A stretch of 64,000 nt of DNA, from NCBI GenBank assembly GCA_005406025.1, contig BGZK01001333.1, positions 105,219 through 169,218 of the forward strand, read 5' to 3'. This DNA is from Eumeta japonica (lineage: Eukaryota > Arthropoda > Insecta > Lepidoptera > Psychidae). Positions 34,126-46,715 of this stretch are shown here, one piece after another. A model generated the notes under the pieces. The model saw only the letters and a list, made by a program, of their open reading frames with translations. It did no database searches and was not told where the DNA came from. The position numbers and the translations under genes are program-made. The stretch's first letter is position 1. Every line of letters starts with the position of its first letter.

Positions 34126-34889
34126 TCATTTATTTGTCTGTTTGGCCGTGTGAGAACTAGCATTGTTGTGGTGCAAGATGATACGAGGTTTACGGTTATT
34201 TTTACGGAGTTTGTCAATAACTTCCGTCAATAAAATGGTCGTGTACCAATCACTATTTACAGTACGACAATTCTCCAAAGCAACAGTAGCCATTTGTCCA
34301 GTTTTATTAAAAAAGAAGTAATCATTCGCTTAGAGACACTTCGCTCGCGCGCCGCTTTGGTTGGTTTCGGCTCATCTCGATAGACCCATATGAACGATTG
34401 CTACTTTGATTTGGGGTCGTAGCAAAATATCCATGTTTCGTCATCTGTTCCTATGACCCGCACCAAATATAACGCCCTTTACATGAATCTGCTAAGCATG
34501 GCATTGCCCCAAGTGACGCGGTCTGTTTTTTGAGACTCTGTCAAATTGTGTTGGATCCACTGCGGGCATAGCTTTTTCATAGCCGAATGTTTGTGTAGGA
34601 TTGGTTGTATTTGACTCATACCCTATCTCATGATATCTCACATGCCTGTCTGTTTCGATCACACTGTGCAGAACATCGATGTTTTTGTTGTTAATAGCTG
34701 TGGATGGGCGACCTTCGCGGTGGTCGCCCATCCACAGCTAATTCGTCACTGAGATTGACACGACCGTGCTTGATTTCTTTAAACCAGTTATAAATAGACG
34801 TCCTGCATAGTATCTCATCGTCAAAAGCAGTTCAAAGCCGCGTGAGACTCTGATCAGCTGTCAATTGCACTTAAATCGTAGGAAATCAT
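34126..34889 (-). pseudogene. Dead mariner transposase (Tc1/mariner)
   Basis: Read on the minus strand from MISYDL at 34889: YNWFKEIKHGRVNL, then EGRPSTAINNKNIDVLHSVI and ETDRHVRYHEI, then TDDETWIFCYDPKSK and RIILHHNNASSHTAKQTNK. These are mariner helix-turn-helix and catalytic blocks. The second catalytic Asp, normally in HHDNA, is Asn here (HHNNA). A TAG follows DPKSK, frames are broken, and a stop at 34126-34128 cuts the protein before the third catalytic Asp. A perfect 19 bp hairpin (34695-34740) interrupts the frame. No terminal inverted repeats were identified. Confidence 0.85.
34695..34740. repeat. Perfect 19 bp inverted repeat inside the mariner
   Basis: TAGCTGTGGATGGGCGACC (34695-34713) and its exact complement at 34722-34740 flank an 8-base loop. 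One arm encodes the normal transposase codons GRPSTA. The other is an extra inverted copy where DE(F/L)REGRPS should continue, so it breaks the frame. Confidence 0.85.
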
Positions 34890-37464
34890 ACTACGAAAAC
34901 TTTCACGACTTAAATCCAGAGTGATGAAAACTCGCAATTCTTAAAATGATGCCACAATGTAAAAACGATTGACTATTAAATAAAACAAACTGAATTGTAC
35001 AGCCAAAGAGTTGCATTATCGAATGTAGTAATTACTTATTATATATAAAAAAATTGTGCTAAAAATTTACTTAAATGAATATATTCTTTCGGGAATTATT
35101 TTACTCTTTCTATAATATAGATTAGACCCAATACAAATATATTAAAACAATGTAGTTAAGATATTTAATTAGGAAAATTTGGTAAGCCAGAGACATACAT
35201 AATATTAATTTATATGTTTTGAGTACATTTTACATATTTTATAAAAAAACATAGCTCAGTCAAAATTTATAAATTGTTGAATTTGTTTAAGCTTGAATTA
35301 TGTTCAAGGTCATAATAAAATTAAATAAATTTTCTGTTCGTAATCTTAATGTGCTTTTTATAATTACCAACATTAAAAATTTCAATATACCTGTACAAAG
35401 TAAATAATTTTATGATCTAATTTTTCTATACGGTGAAGTTTTTACGCACATGACAAAACAATAGATAAGTTAGCTTCGTCGTGAAAACAAATAATTCTTG
35501 CTGTTGCTTTAGTCTAAAAGAGTTTTGCAAATTTAATAGTCTCAGTTTAAACGTTGTTAATTTAAGTAATTTCGTACATACGTGAGAAGCGAATTTCGAT
35601 ATTTTTATAAATATAATAGCGATTTGAGGCGCTTTTATGTAATAAACCAAATATACATATTTGGAGTTCTGTTTTATTTGTTTTTATTTATTAAGCCATT
35701 TTATTACCAAGGGTCTTTTTATGTCATCATAATTACTATTCGAAATTCTATAGATTTTGCTATCATCAGTTACATACTGTATACAACCCAATTTTCAGCT
35801 TAAAACATTAAGCGTTTTTCGAAAATACAGATACTACGTCGACTGAATGCATGACAATACATGACGTATAAATTTCAATACGGAACATTCCATAAGGGCA
35901 TTCAGTTTGCGCTAAACAATACGTGCTTTATCTACTTAATAAGCGCCTCAATTAGAACAATAGGAATGTTCCCCGTCGATAGTAATCGAATAAAGTGGGG
36001 GGGAGAAATAAGTCGATCGCGTTTCTACGGGCCGTATAATGGCGGAAAGCACTCCGGCCTGAATGCCGACGGCGGGCCGCGTACTTAATTTACGCCGACA
36101 GACGCCGCGTGCCGTTCAAGGGAATCTAGATATCTATTTAATAAATACCTATGAAATCCCTTTCGTACTTCATATTGTTTTACTCTTGGTCAGTAAAGCA
36201 TAGCTGCCGTATATGTGGAGACTATACAGCTCTCCGCTCGCGGTTTTATCTGAGTGGAAATTCCTGCGTCTGTTATCGGTCCTATTCTATTCCCGTTTTC
36301 GGTTGCATAGTGAGGCCTGCTGGCTTGTTATAAAATACGTCGTCGAAGGCTATGTGCTATTAACGAGAGGAATAAACCCTCAAAAAAAAATCTAGACGAG
36401 AATTCTGTTTTGACGTGAAAACGTCTTTTCGCTCGTTAAAGTACAGTGACAGCGGGTAAAGCTTTTTTGTTTTACAATATACCGTCAGATTTCAATTGCT
36501 TATTACTACGAGACTAATAATGCGAAAACAACGGTTGAGGTCACAATGGGTAGAGCATTTCTGTACGTGGTTATCGTGCAACGTTTTGTTTTTGCTAGTA
36601 ACCTTATCGAACTAGTGCAGGTGCCTGTGTGTGATTTTGTCGTGAATTGTAAATTGGTGTAGCGTGAGAACGTATTTAGGTAGTAGAAAAACTACTAGGA
36701 TTCAAAGTGAAATAATAAAACTATTCGCCAAAATACATGTAAAAATCGGTATTATTTTGAAAATTGTAAAAAAAAAAGTAAAGATAACGTCTTATAGAAG
36801 TTGTAAATATGTGCGGAATTATGTAAAACGCAAATGATGAAAAAGCTTGCATCAAAAGGAATTTATAAAATTTAAAAAGTCGACTACCGAACAAATCGTC
36901 GTAACTATTAATATGATTTTATTCCGACATTTTCACGGAAAACCTACGACGCGGACCTTGACTACGTCCTTATAATGATTATTTTTGTTTAATAATTTTA
37001 TTGAGTTATAGCCGGTCTAAATTAAGTATTTTCGCAAAAAGCACATCATCGTGTATATGCATATTGTAAACTCATGGGTTTTTATGGTTGTAGTAAACGG
37101 TTGAGTACTTGTTAAAAAAGTTAAACAGTTGAGTACTTGTTAAAAAGTGATGGTATCTAATACTATATTGTATAGTGTTTGATATTTTTTTATTCTTAAA
37201 ATTACTGCCAATCATTAGGTTGATCTTATTACATTTCATAAAGTAATCATACCAGCAAAAAATTGTACATTAAAAAAGCAAGTTTTTAAGTATGACATGA
37301 AAGGTATTACATTCCAAAACCTTTATATAGATTTTACGTAAAGTCGATAACCAAAGGTTTATATTTTGTAAGAGGGCGATTTCTTAATGCAAGTAACGAC
37401 ATTAATCGTTCTATTCTTATGTATATTGATTGATTTGTAATCTCTAACGATGCCTTTTAACTAG

Positions 37465-38471
37465 CTTTCCAGAAGGCGTTCGCATCTCTGTCGACGGAGG
37501 TGCCTGCGCTGCACCCGGCCGCCGCCCACCTCCGAGTGCCGCGAGGTCTTAAAGGCCCCCACAACATCTTCGAATGTCGGCGAACCAACATCATGGGCTC
37601 CCTGGTCCAAGACGCTTCACCTTTCCTCTTCCCTTGCACTATCGAGTATTCCCTCATATGTGCAGCCATCCTGTACGTGATGTGGAAGAACATCTCCAAG
37701 TATCCTTCCAAGGACGTCGCCGCCGCAATCGCGAAAGCTCGGCTGCTCGAAGGTTTGGCGTACAAAAAGTCGCCACATCTCTACAGCGTCGATTGTGCAA
37801 GAGCTCACAAGGGTTTATTTTTCGGGATCTTGGTACTAGTGCTCACCATAATATCATTGATACTATTCTTCGTCTTGGTATCTAGAAAAGAGTATGCCTC
37901 GTTGGCTGTCATAGAAGTTAACGTCTGCGAGTTGGCCTTGTACGCTATGACCACTTTAGCCAGTCTAGCCGGAATGGTTTGCGTCCGAAAGCTCAAATAC
38001 GACGGCAACCGTAATCTCGAATTGGACAACATACTATTGGTCGGGGCACAGACTGGAATGTTCATCTATGGCACCTTTACAATCATAGGTGGGCATTTCA
38101 CTATCGAAAAGAACACGATCTTGATATTGGTCACGGCGCTGTGCTCCTTGATTCAAACCACGTGTCAGACGATGTTCATCTTAGACGCCAGCCGAAGATC
38201 GGCGAAGACGCCGGAACAGCTCCGGAAGAAGCCGGGCCGGGAGATCGTCACGTTTCTTCTAGTCACCAACCTGGCTATGTGGGCTATCAACACCCTGGAA
38301 AAATCTCGCGCCGAGTCGCATCCGGTGCAGCTGCATTTCTACGGATTATGGGCGTGGACCATCATAACGCATGTCTCGATGCCGCTGGCTATATTCTACA
38401 GGTTCCACTCGACGGTGTGCTTGTGCGAGATTTGGAAAAGGGCCTACAAAATGAAGCCAGCTTATATGTAG
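37465..38471 (+). CDS. Otopetrin proton channel, last exon
   Basis: Encodes the carboxy-terminal 334 residues and stops at TAG 38469-38471. Otopetrins are proton-selective channels of the plasma membrane; insect members serve acid taste. After a variable linker it reads RVPRGLKGPHNIFECRRTNI, then DASPFLFPCTIEYSLICAAI and hydrophobic spans around GILVLVLTIISLILFFVLV, LYAMTTLASLAGMVCV, LVGAQTGMFIYGTFTI, LVTALCSLIQTTCQTMFI, VTFLLVTNLAMWAI and WAWTIITHVSMPLAIFYRF, ending ICEIWKRAYK-like (CLCEIWKRAYKMKPAYM). The acceptor TTTAACTAG at 37464 gives the phase needed by the donor at 33885. A second AG at 37472 would shift the frame. Together the four exons give about 502 residues; the family is longer because the amino end is missing. 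The likely orthologue class is the insect Otop-like group; I do not choose among its members. Confidence 0.93.
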
Positions 38472-41400
38472 CGACGGGTCTTGAGATTTTAAAGGCGCGT
38501 CAGCAATGCGCCGAAATTGACGAACTCTATGGTTAGCCAAAGCCCCGTAGTGACCACTCTTGTCCCTGTGCAATATGATATAATGTAATGCTATGATAAT
38601 GGATTTGATATGATTTAAAGCGGCCATGTTGATGTTTCTATGTCTAATCATAAAAAAAGTTTCAGATATTAAGAATTGGTGCGTCAGCGACAAGTTTTCG
38701 TTTTGTTATTATTTAATGTTGACTGCAATGTAATGTTAAGTTATTGTATTTTAATATTTTAAAGCGTTATTTATTTGTAGCTTTATAATTATTGTAGTCG
38801 TAGGTGACTTTATTTATTAAGATTTTATGAAACATGTTTCCACGTGAAGGTGAAGACAGTATTGTAAAGAATATAGATACGGGTTCATTATTTATCGAAA
38901 TTTTGTTTGCATTTTTGATATATGTGTAATAATTATAAAAAATATTATTAAGCGATTACAAATTTATCAGTTCATGAATATAATAATTAGTCATAGTATA
39001 CATTACGAAGCACGGAAAAAAAAGATTTTTCTCGAATATTAAAAAAAAGAACATTATTGAAATCTATCGATTTAAATTTTAAAGCAACCGCAACATCTTA
39101 GGCGTACTCGATACTTTCATGAATTCATTAATTAATTCCATGTCTTCCAATAGAATACAGTAATCTTCGTGAAATGACGGTTTTTCATTTTCATAATGTC
39201 TGCGCCGAGTTTGGAAACACTGGGTTTTCTAGTGAAACAATATAAAAATCAGGATACATCTCGGATGCGAAGTCTTGAAGGGCCGAGATAAACTGTATTT
39301 ACTACGTAGTTGTGTATGGGAACAGAAATAATTTTGTCGACCTAATAAAAAATCTACAATATTGGTAATTTTCTAGTAGTGGGTATTCTTGTGATATATT
39401 TTGCGAATCGTATACTATGGCGGTAGATTTGGATATTTTATATTATTGAATTAGGATGTGTATTTTGGAATTTCTACCTACAATTTTACTGAATAATAAT
39501 CACGACCGTAGTGTTATTTTAATGTAACAGTCGTATTTTCGATACGGATCTTGTGACAGCGGCGGAGGAAAATAGAGTAAAATTTAAAAGTGACACCAAA
39601 GTCGGATGGACAGAAATGTTTTACAGAGCTTATTATAGGGTTTCCGGAGTCCTTCGGTATTTATGGAGCGTATTTTAGGATCGTATTGATATTGACACGA
39701 TCACACCAATTGGAAGACTAAAGCCATTTTTACGTCCGGCGTTTTTTAAGGTAATGTACAGTTTTTTCACCCTTTTTGTAGTCGGAACAGATGTCCAAGT
39801 ATGAAATATTAGAAATTGGTAAACATATTATGTAATAAGTATTTAAAATCATCTCACGAGATGATGTTAGATTTACAGTCAGTGTATTTAATCACTGCCC
39901 ACGTATTTATACAAAGATAAATACTTTTTAAAACAGAACTAAGGATAAATGTAATCTTTTTTTTAATACCACAGAATTTTTATGAATAATGTTTCATCAT
40001 AGTCTTTTAAAAAAGTAAATAAAATTAAGAATTTAAGTGCATAATATACTCAAAACAAAGTGAATACTATAGATAAAACAAGCTCATTAGTTTAAGTAAA
40101 TCTAGTTTTTAATACGTCATCTTTCTTCTTAAATCTGATTACTTGTGAACTTTAAATGTACTGATTATTTATTAAAATGTACAAATGACTATAAATTTGA
40201 TTTAATTTTAATGTATTCTTGTGTCCGTTTATCCGAAATACGTTTCTATAGGTCACTCAGAGTAAGGTTTTCATAAACGTAAAAAAAAATTGAAATGAAA
40301 ACATCATAAAAATGTTCGGAATAAACTTCCACTAGCAGCTACGAAATGCTTAAAGGCTAATTTAATTCATATTTTGTAAAGCAACTGTTCAGTTGTATAA
40401 GAGGTTGTATTTCTTGTTTTTATTTTTCTGCTTAAAAATCTAATGTAATCAGGAAAATTACTGATATCTGAAAAAAATATCTGAATGCAAGATTCAGATC
40501 TTATATATTAAAAAAAAAAAAACCTATCTGCGAGGCATGTGAAATACAAGATAAAATGAAAATTCAGGCATGAGTTTTCAATCCATAGTTTCATATATGA
40601 ATGATATACCAAATTCGGTATGAATAGTAATCTTAGGTTACGCAATAAAAAATAAACTCTTTACTAAAATATGTCATATGGAAAAAAAATGTTAAAAATT
40701 TATTATTATTTCGTATAAGTCAAAACTGTATTCTTATATATAAATCGACACCACTCAAACGACATCACGGCCTTCCGTTACTGTACCTATGTATTTGTTA
40801 TTTTCACATATTCAACTGGAAAGTAAAATACTAGTGATATTAGGATAATGTCTAATGCGTAAGCGCCTACCTACCTATACCTATTTGTGAAATAAATATA
40901 CATATTTATTTGCTTAGGTAGAATTGTGAGTAGCTTTAAGGTCATCGTAATGAATGTATGATGTTTATTTAAGCAAATAAAATCCTTTTAATGTTTCTCC
41001 TCTTCATTTGTCTTGTTTCATTTAATCGTGCTTCGTTTTTTATGTATAAGCAGCATGCCCATTGGATGCGGGATTAATATTACTGTGATGAAAGGTGCTA
41101 TAATAGTTACCTTTGAGACTAGCGAAATGTCGTATATAGACATTACTTGTAGACATATCGTCCGTAGCTACATCACGAATTAATTATAAGTCTAACTACA
41201 ATAGTCTTAAAACTTGCTTCCCACGTCGCAACAAAACGTGGGAGCAGGACGCTGCAAGTGGCGCGCTCTGTCGCCCATACAGATCTTTTTATGCAAACCC
41301 TAGTGACACCACGCACTTATTGACACATCATATGATAAACATGAAAATAATGTAAAAAAAAATGTAAAAATATTCCATAAATACATTTATTTTTGGTCAA

Positions 41401-42399
41401 AATGGCGATTCATGAGTAAAATACAAACACGTAAATTATGATATGTCACTCACTAAAATGTAAAGCTATATTATTGGTAACGGATCCTGGATTGTGTGGC
41501 AATTGGAATCACTTCGTCACATACACAAAGTTACGGAGTCCACAGCAGCGATTAAAAATGTCTCGGCGCAGCGACATATATGTTTTCTGTTTGAACAAAA
41601 CAATAATGTAGCAGTTCTCGTTGCGTGAATTACAAATAATTTGCTAACTATTATTCAAAACTGTTTGCAAGACAATTATTTTTCTGTTTGATTACAGATT
41701 TTTTATTCAAATCTACTCACTTCTGAATTTTTATTACTATCACTGAGAAAATTATACTTCTCAAAGAAATTTATTGAAATTGTCAAAAGCAGAAAGTACT
41801 GAAAATATCAATTAATTCATTAAGGTCAATGTCTCTTGTTATGACTGCAAACATCGTCCAATAGTGAGATGGAATATGAGTTATACGTATACAAGCCATG
41901 AATGTATCTTAATTGTACAAAGTTCTGTTAAATATCTGTCTTTGTATACAGATTCATAACAAGATAATATGTTCAAATACGTTTATTTATTTATATATCG
42001 CACTTTTTGAAGCGATGATGGAGCCTATTACTTAATATAATTCATGCTTTTCCATCAGTTAGTTTATCATATATGTTATGATATGTAATTTAAATTCATT
42101 AACTTTATTTATATAATAATGCCTTAATAATGTACATATAGAAAAATAGATATCTGAATATATGAAATCGGTAAACTGCAAATACTGATTAACCGATGAT
42201 TGCCAAACCTCGCATATCTAAATTTTTTTCATGGAGAAAGTTTTCATACAATCTATTTTAATATTTATTGTCGACTTTTTCTATGTTTTTATTCTACTGA
42301 ACAGAACTTCTACGCCGATTTTAATAATTTATTCACGCGTAAAAATACATTACGCCCGAGCAATATAGTCTATCCTTTATTTTGATACTAGAATCTGTT
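38472..42399 (+). other. Otopetrin 3' UTR and non-coding DNA
   Basis: The 3' UTR begins here; its end is not fixed. AATAAA signals occur near 39343 and later (about 40017, 40904). No second gene is seen. 41220-41290 is GC-richer with no recognised content. Confidence 0.45.
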
Positions 42400-42789
42400 C
42401 CGACTTCGTACAAATCGGAACCGTAATCGGTAGCAGTACCGGGATCGAAAGGGGGATGGGAGCAGTGTACACGACGGTACAGCTCTGAGTAGTGGTCAGT
42501 TTGCGCTGAAATTCACCTTTCCGACTTTTCGTCTCGGGTGTCCAGACAGCCGCGATCGTCTAGTGGCAACGTTGTGATTTATTGTTTTCACTTCTGCAAA
42601 TATGTTTTATATATAAAAGAGAGTCAATCCTGCACCGAACGGAGTTTTCCATTTATTTTACTCGTCTGCGCGTGAGTAAAGTACCTCCGATGACAGTCTG
42701 CAAACGAATCAGTATGACGTCTGCCCGCATCTCCTCCCCGGCCCCGCCTCTGACAGTTGTCTTTTAGCTATGAGAGACAAACTACAATA
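42400..42789. other. GC-richer patch, possible regulatory DNA
   Basis: It contains a hexamer-like word run (CGGTAGCAGTACCGGGATCG near 42430) and a TCAGTT initiator-like motif near 42500. No exon with good splice sites was found. Unassigned. Confidence 0.25.
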
Positions 42790-43055
42790 TTAAAGGGGGG
42801 AAAATGGCATAAAAAACAGAATCAAGAGTCGGCACCGGAGTCCAAATTAAGAACGAGATCGGGGTCGAAGGAGTGTGAGACCGGATTCAAAATCAAGAGC
42901 TTAAGCGGGATTAAAGTTAGAAACAGTGTCAGTAACAGAATTAAAAGTAGAAACGGAATTGGAATCGGCAGCAAGTTTTTTCAACATAAAAAAATTAAGG
43001 AACACATTCTAATTATCCATACGGACGCAGCTGTGGGCGGAAACCCACTTTAATT
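42790..43055 (+). repeat. Hexamer-patterned dispersed repeat, copy 5
   Basis: The body includes GAACGAGATCGGGGTCGAAG and GGAATTGGAATCGGCAGCAA, closed by ACGGACGCAGCTGTGGGCGG, matching the family layout. The 98-codon frame at 42757-43053 is a by-product of its stop-poor texture. Confidence 0.55.
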
Positions 43056-45284
43056 TAAAATAATACTGTTGAATTAAAATGAAAGCGTATCAATATTAAT
43101 TATATTCAGTTTCTCTTTTAGATTTTGCTTATGGATAAAGCATATTTGTTGTTTTATTTATCTATTTCTTCTTGTAAAATTAATCCTATGTTTTATTGAC
43201 TCATTAAAAGTGCTATGATAATAATAATAATCTGTCACAATAAATTTGTTTGTTAACTCTTTAAGTAAAAAATACTAAAATTATATTATAGCAATTCATA
43301 AATAGGGACCTGAAATGTCTTTGTTTTGGAAAATTAATAGGAACTTAATATACGAAACGTAAAACGAACAACAATGACAAGTGTTCAAGTTATTTAATTT
43401 TGATCTTCACGGCAGTGAAGGATGAATATTATGGACAGTCTAAATTTATGGTCTGAGACCTCCTACATTGTCTCATTAGTAACGCATAGCAATTCTTGTA
43501 GGCCTTGGCATACAACGTCAGATAAGTAGAACTTTATTAATTGGTTGAGTACGGCGGCAGTCGAGCGTTTAACGTGTTGCTTTCGAATCAGAAGGTAGCG
43601 GTTAGGATTCTAACCACGAGATCACTTTTGAACTTGAGTTTATTTGCTTTAAGATCCGATTTCACCGAACAATGTCAGAAATTGACAAGCCGTTAAAACA
43701 AAATCGAGGACTACTATGTGCAAATAAAAGATTTCAAGTTTGAATTAATGGTTTGTTAGTATTGTTTAGTGTAATTGGGTTTAAGTCTCATAAAGTACAC
43801 TAAGCCGTCAGTCACGGACGTTATCTTCACGTTGGTGACAACGGTCGTATATAAACTCCGACTCCCCTAATCTGTACTTGGACAGCTTAAAGGTCTCAAG
43901 GTACATGTCATAAAAACGGAAATAAAAAGATTATGTGGCGATTTGATGAAAAAAATTTGTTACGATGAATAGAGGAATTGCTGAAAAAAAAAATGCAAAT
44001 GCACCATTCATTATATTTGCATATAATGAACTTATTTTAGTTGTTAAATAAATACAGTTATCTGTAGTTTCTCATACAACTCGATTGCCCAAACAATTAA
44101 TTGTAAATACGAAGCATTCGCGCTTCCAATAAAATGTTCACTGACTCGGTAAAAAGAAAAGTTACCTACCCGCACTTCCATAATAGACCGGCGATGCATA
44201 ATGCAGTCAGTGCCTTTATATGGTTTAAGTGAAAACTGTTTGTGCTAGCGGTAATTCCTAGTATGCCAATGGGTCGCTGCCTTATATGAAGTAGTTCTTT
44301 GCTAAGGCGTCGCGCACACTCGAAACTTATATATGCTGTGGAGTTCACAGGAAAATAAGACATTTTCAAAATAGAAACCTTTTTAAAGTTGTGAGTCGCA
44401 CAATCCGTTTATATTTAATTTATTAATTGAGAACTATATTGCGTTAAAGTGTTTCCTTGTGGTTCAGCCAGGGTTCCATATAATTTTCCAGTAACTTATA
44501 TAAAAAATAAAGTTTATCGATTAACTAGGTTTTGACACGCAAGTTTGCGATTTTTCTATCAATTCACGAATTCGCAAATACCATTTATATAAGTATCTAT
44601 ATATTCTACCAATCAAACAACGTTAATAATTGTATAAGGATTCGTTCATGTCTTCTATATTCATTTGCGATCTAGAGTTAGGTGCGTGCCGTGCCTAATA
44701 ACAGCTCTTACTTAAAGCGGACTCACTTGTTTTCGTTCAAATATGCGCGTGCGCGTGCCTTTTATTTTGATATGAGATGAATTGCATTTCGGCAATAGCT
44801 AAGCTTCCCATTAATCTAGCTATGATTGATATAATCATCGCTATTTTTACGACAGTCATAAGTTTAAAAACAGTATTAATTTGTTTATTTGCGATTTAAA
44901 AAGTCGGTTCAACAGGTGAAAGAGAGTTACTGTGTTTTGTATATGAGCACGCTCTACAAAGTAAAGTGTTTTTTTATAAAAATCATAACTATTGTGTAAG
45001 GACATAAAACACTACACGTTGATTTTAAGAGATGTATTAGTTTATTGATCAGCGTAATTGATTACAAGTCATCATAATGTATCATATTTTAATACTTCAT
45101 ATTGTATATATGGAATTACACATACTGTAACTTATGGAATTTTTATGTATAGGTAAAACTGGTAAGAAATTAATTAGTCGTACTTTATGGAGGTGACGCG
45201 TGAAGGGCGAAAGTGTATCTTATGCACTTTCGATTGGTTGTTCTGGCAGATTTTTATAAAACACATATATAGCTAATATTGTAT
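43056..45284. other. Non-coding stretch with one tRNA-like patch
   Basis: At about 43545-43622 a stretch containing GTTTAACGTGTTG and GGTTAGGATTCTAACC looks like a decayed tRNA or the head of a tRNA-derived SINE, with a poor B box. A 67-codon minus-strand frame at 44166-44369 has no recognised domain. Otherwise nothing. Confidence 0.35.
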
Positions 45285-45868
45285 TAAAAATTTTAAAAAA
45301 CTCCAGTGCAAAAAAAAGCGAACATTTAAAAAGTGAAAAATAATTTACGTTGAGCTACTTAGATTCCTAATTCGTTTGAATGACACCTGTATGTATCTAT
45401 ATATATTAATTATAGAAATTACTGGATGGTACGATAAAGTTTGCTCGTTGAAATAGCGCTATAATGTCGCGGCGCGGTACCGCTTAAATAAGTCACGCCA
45501 TTTATGTGATTGACTATCTAGTAATTTACTAACATTTTCGACCAACTTGCTTCGATACGACCGAAAAATCTAGTTACCTACATTGGGTGTTAGGTAAACT
45601 GTTAAGTCTGGGAGCGCTATGAGTTTGCAATCTCCCTATTTTTCAGGTATTTAGTTATTGTTTTAAACTGAGCGGTGCCCCGCTGCGAGATTTTAGCGCC
45701 CTTTCAACGAGCAAACCTTATCGTACCATCCATCAATTTCTTTAATTAATATATATATATATACATATAGGTGTCACTCAAGCGAATTTAATAGTTCAAC
45801 GTAAGGTATTATTTTTCACTTTTTAAATGTTCGCTTTTTCGCGTTGGTGGTTTTTTTAAATTTTTTCT
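45285..45868. repeat. Fold-back element with ~195 bp inverted arms
   Basis: The arms at about 45285-45482 and 45670-45868 are complementary around a centre near 45576. GCGAACATTTAAAAAGTGAA (from 45318) pairs with its complement ending at 45834, GGATGGTACGATAA pairs with TTATCGTACCATCC, and TTTGCTCGTTGAAA pairs with TTTCAACGAGCAAA. There is no coding sequence. It is a non-autonomous fold-back or MITE-like element unrelated in sequence to the one at 61-606. Confidence 0.8.
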
Positions 45869-46082
45869 TTAATTAATAATTTGAAAGTTTTAAACTTAGT
45901 TCTTATTTAAAATATGTTTTCTGGTAATAAATTAGGTAGGTAAGAACTTACATAGGTATTTAATATGAGGTTTAGTTCTCGTGCGTACCTATATGTACCA
46001 TAAATAACTGAAAATCCGAATCAGTTTCCTATGAAGTGAATAAAATTAATTCCACAAATTTTGTATTTTATCATTTTTGGTG

Positions 46083-46435
46083 AGATTGTGTCTATTTTTT
46101 TGTGATTTTGTGTAAATCCTAGCCTCCATACTAAATTTCAACTTCCTAGGACTTCGAGAATTTCCCTAGTTCTGTAACATAGACCTGCATCGCTCTTATG
46201 GGGGTTATGGAGTGAAGGGTAAAATTTCTCATTTTTTTTTGTTGCTTGTGTATAAATCCTAGCCTATATACCAAATTTCACTTTTTTAGGATTGCGGAAA
46301 GCTCTTTAGTTGAATACACTGATCTGTACACCTTCTAGGAAAGTTAGGGGGATGAAGGTTACAAGTTTCTTTATTTTTTTGTCCTTTGTATGTAAATCCT
46401 AGCCTTCATAGCAAATTTGTTTGAAATTTTAGGTC
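46083..46435 (+). repeat. 140 bp tandem array, 2.4 units
   Basis: The anchor AAATCCTAGCC occurs at 46114, 46254 and 46394, exactly 140 bp apart. Shared flanks include CCAAATTTCA/CTAAATTTCA and TTTCTCATTTTTTT/TTTCTTTATTTTTT. The units have diverged and the last is cut short. Confidence 0.75.
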
Positions 46436-46499
46436 AGAGGCATTTTTACAAGTAAAGTAAATACCTATTATGCGTCTAAGATTCCTACCACAGCTAACA

Positions 46500-46715
46500 A
46501 AAGAAACAACTTTGACAACTTTGAAACGGCTGAACCGATTTTGATGAAACATATCTCAGAACCATCGCTAAAAAACCTGCTTTCAAATAAATAAAAAAAA
46601 AACCGCATCCAAATCAATTCACCCGTTTCAAAGCTACGGTGTCACGGACAGACGCACAGGCACACACACAGAGCGGTCAAACTAATAGCACCCCTCTTTT
46701 TGCGTCGGGGGTTAA
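46500..46715 (+). repeat. Lepidopteran-type repeat ending GCGTCGGGGGTTAA
   Basis: It contains AAACGGCTGAACCGATTTTG, CCGCATCCAAATCAATTCA and GACAGACGCACAGGCACACA, and ends CCCCTCTTTTTGCGTCGGGG then GTTAA. I know this string as the end of a very common lepidopteran interspersed repeat. The 140 bp array lies directly upstream and may belong to the same element. Confidence 0.65.

Larger units (their letters stand above)
33886..37464 (+). other. Otopetrin last intron
   Basis: It contains the dead mariner at 34126-34889, a GC-rich patch at about 36000-36115 (with ATAATGGCGGAAAGC, a YY1/Pho-like core) that could be an internal promoter or enhancer, and a short duplication at about 37091-37143 (GTTGAGTACTTGTTAAAAA twice). 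No further exon is needed, because the flanking exons join in frame. Confidence 0.6.

Noticed and set aside
35861..36395. Overlapping frames over the 36000-36115 GC patch as an extra otopetrin exon
   Set aside because: The flanking otopetrin exons join in frame without it, and none of these frames resembles the family.
37457..38693. Several antisense and shifted frames over the last otopetrin exon
   Set aside because: They are shadows of the GC-rich otopetrin coding exon.
43545..43622. tRNA gene
   Set aside because: Only a tRNA-like outline; the B box and acceptor stem do not hold, so at most a pseudogene or SINE head.
44166..44369. 67-codon minus-strand frame followed by a possible donor
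   Set aside because: No recognised family, and no partner exon with a matching acceptor found.
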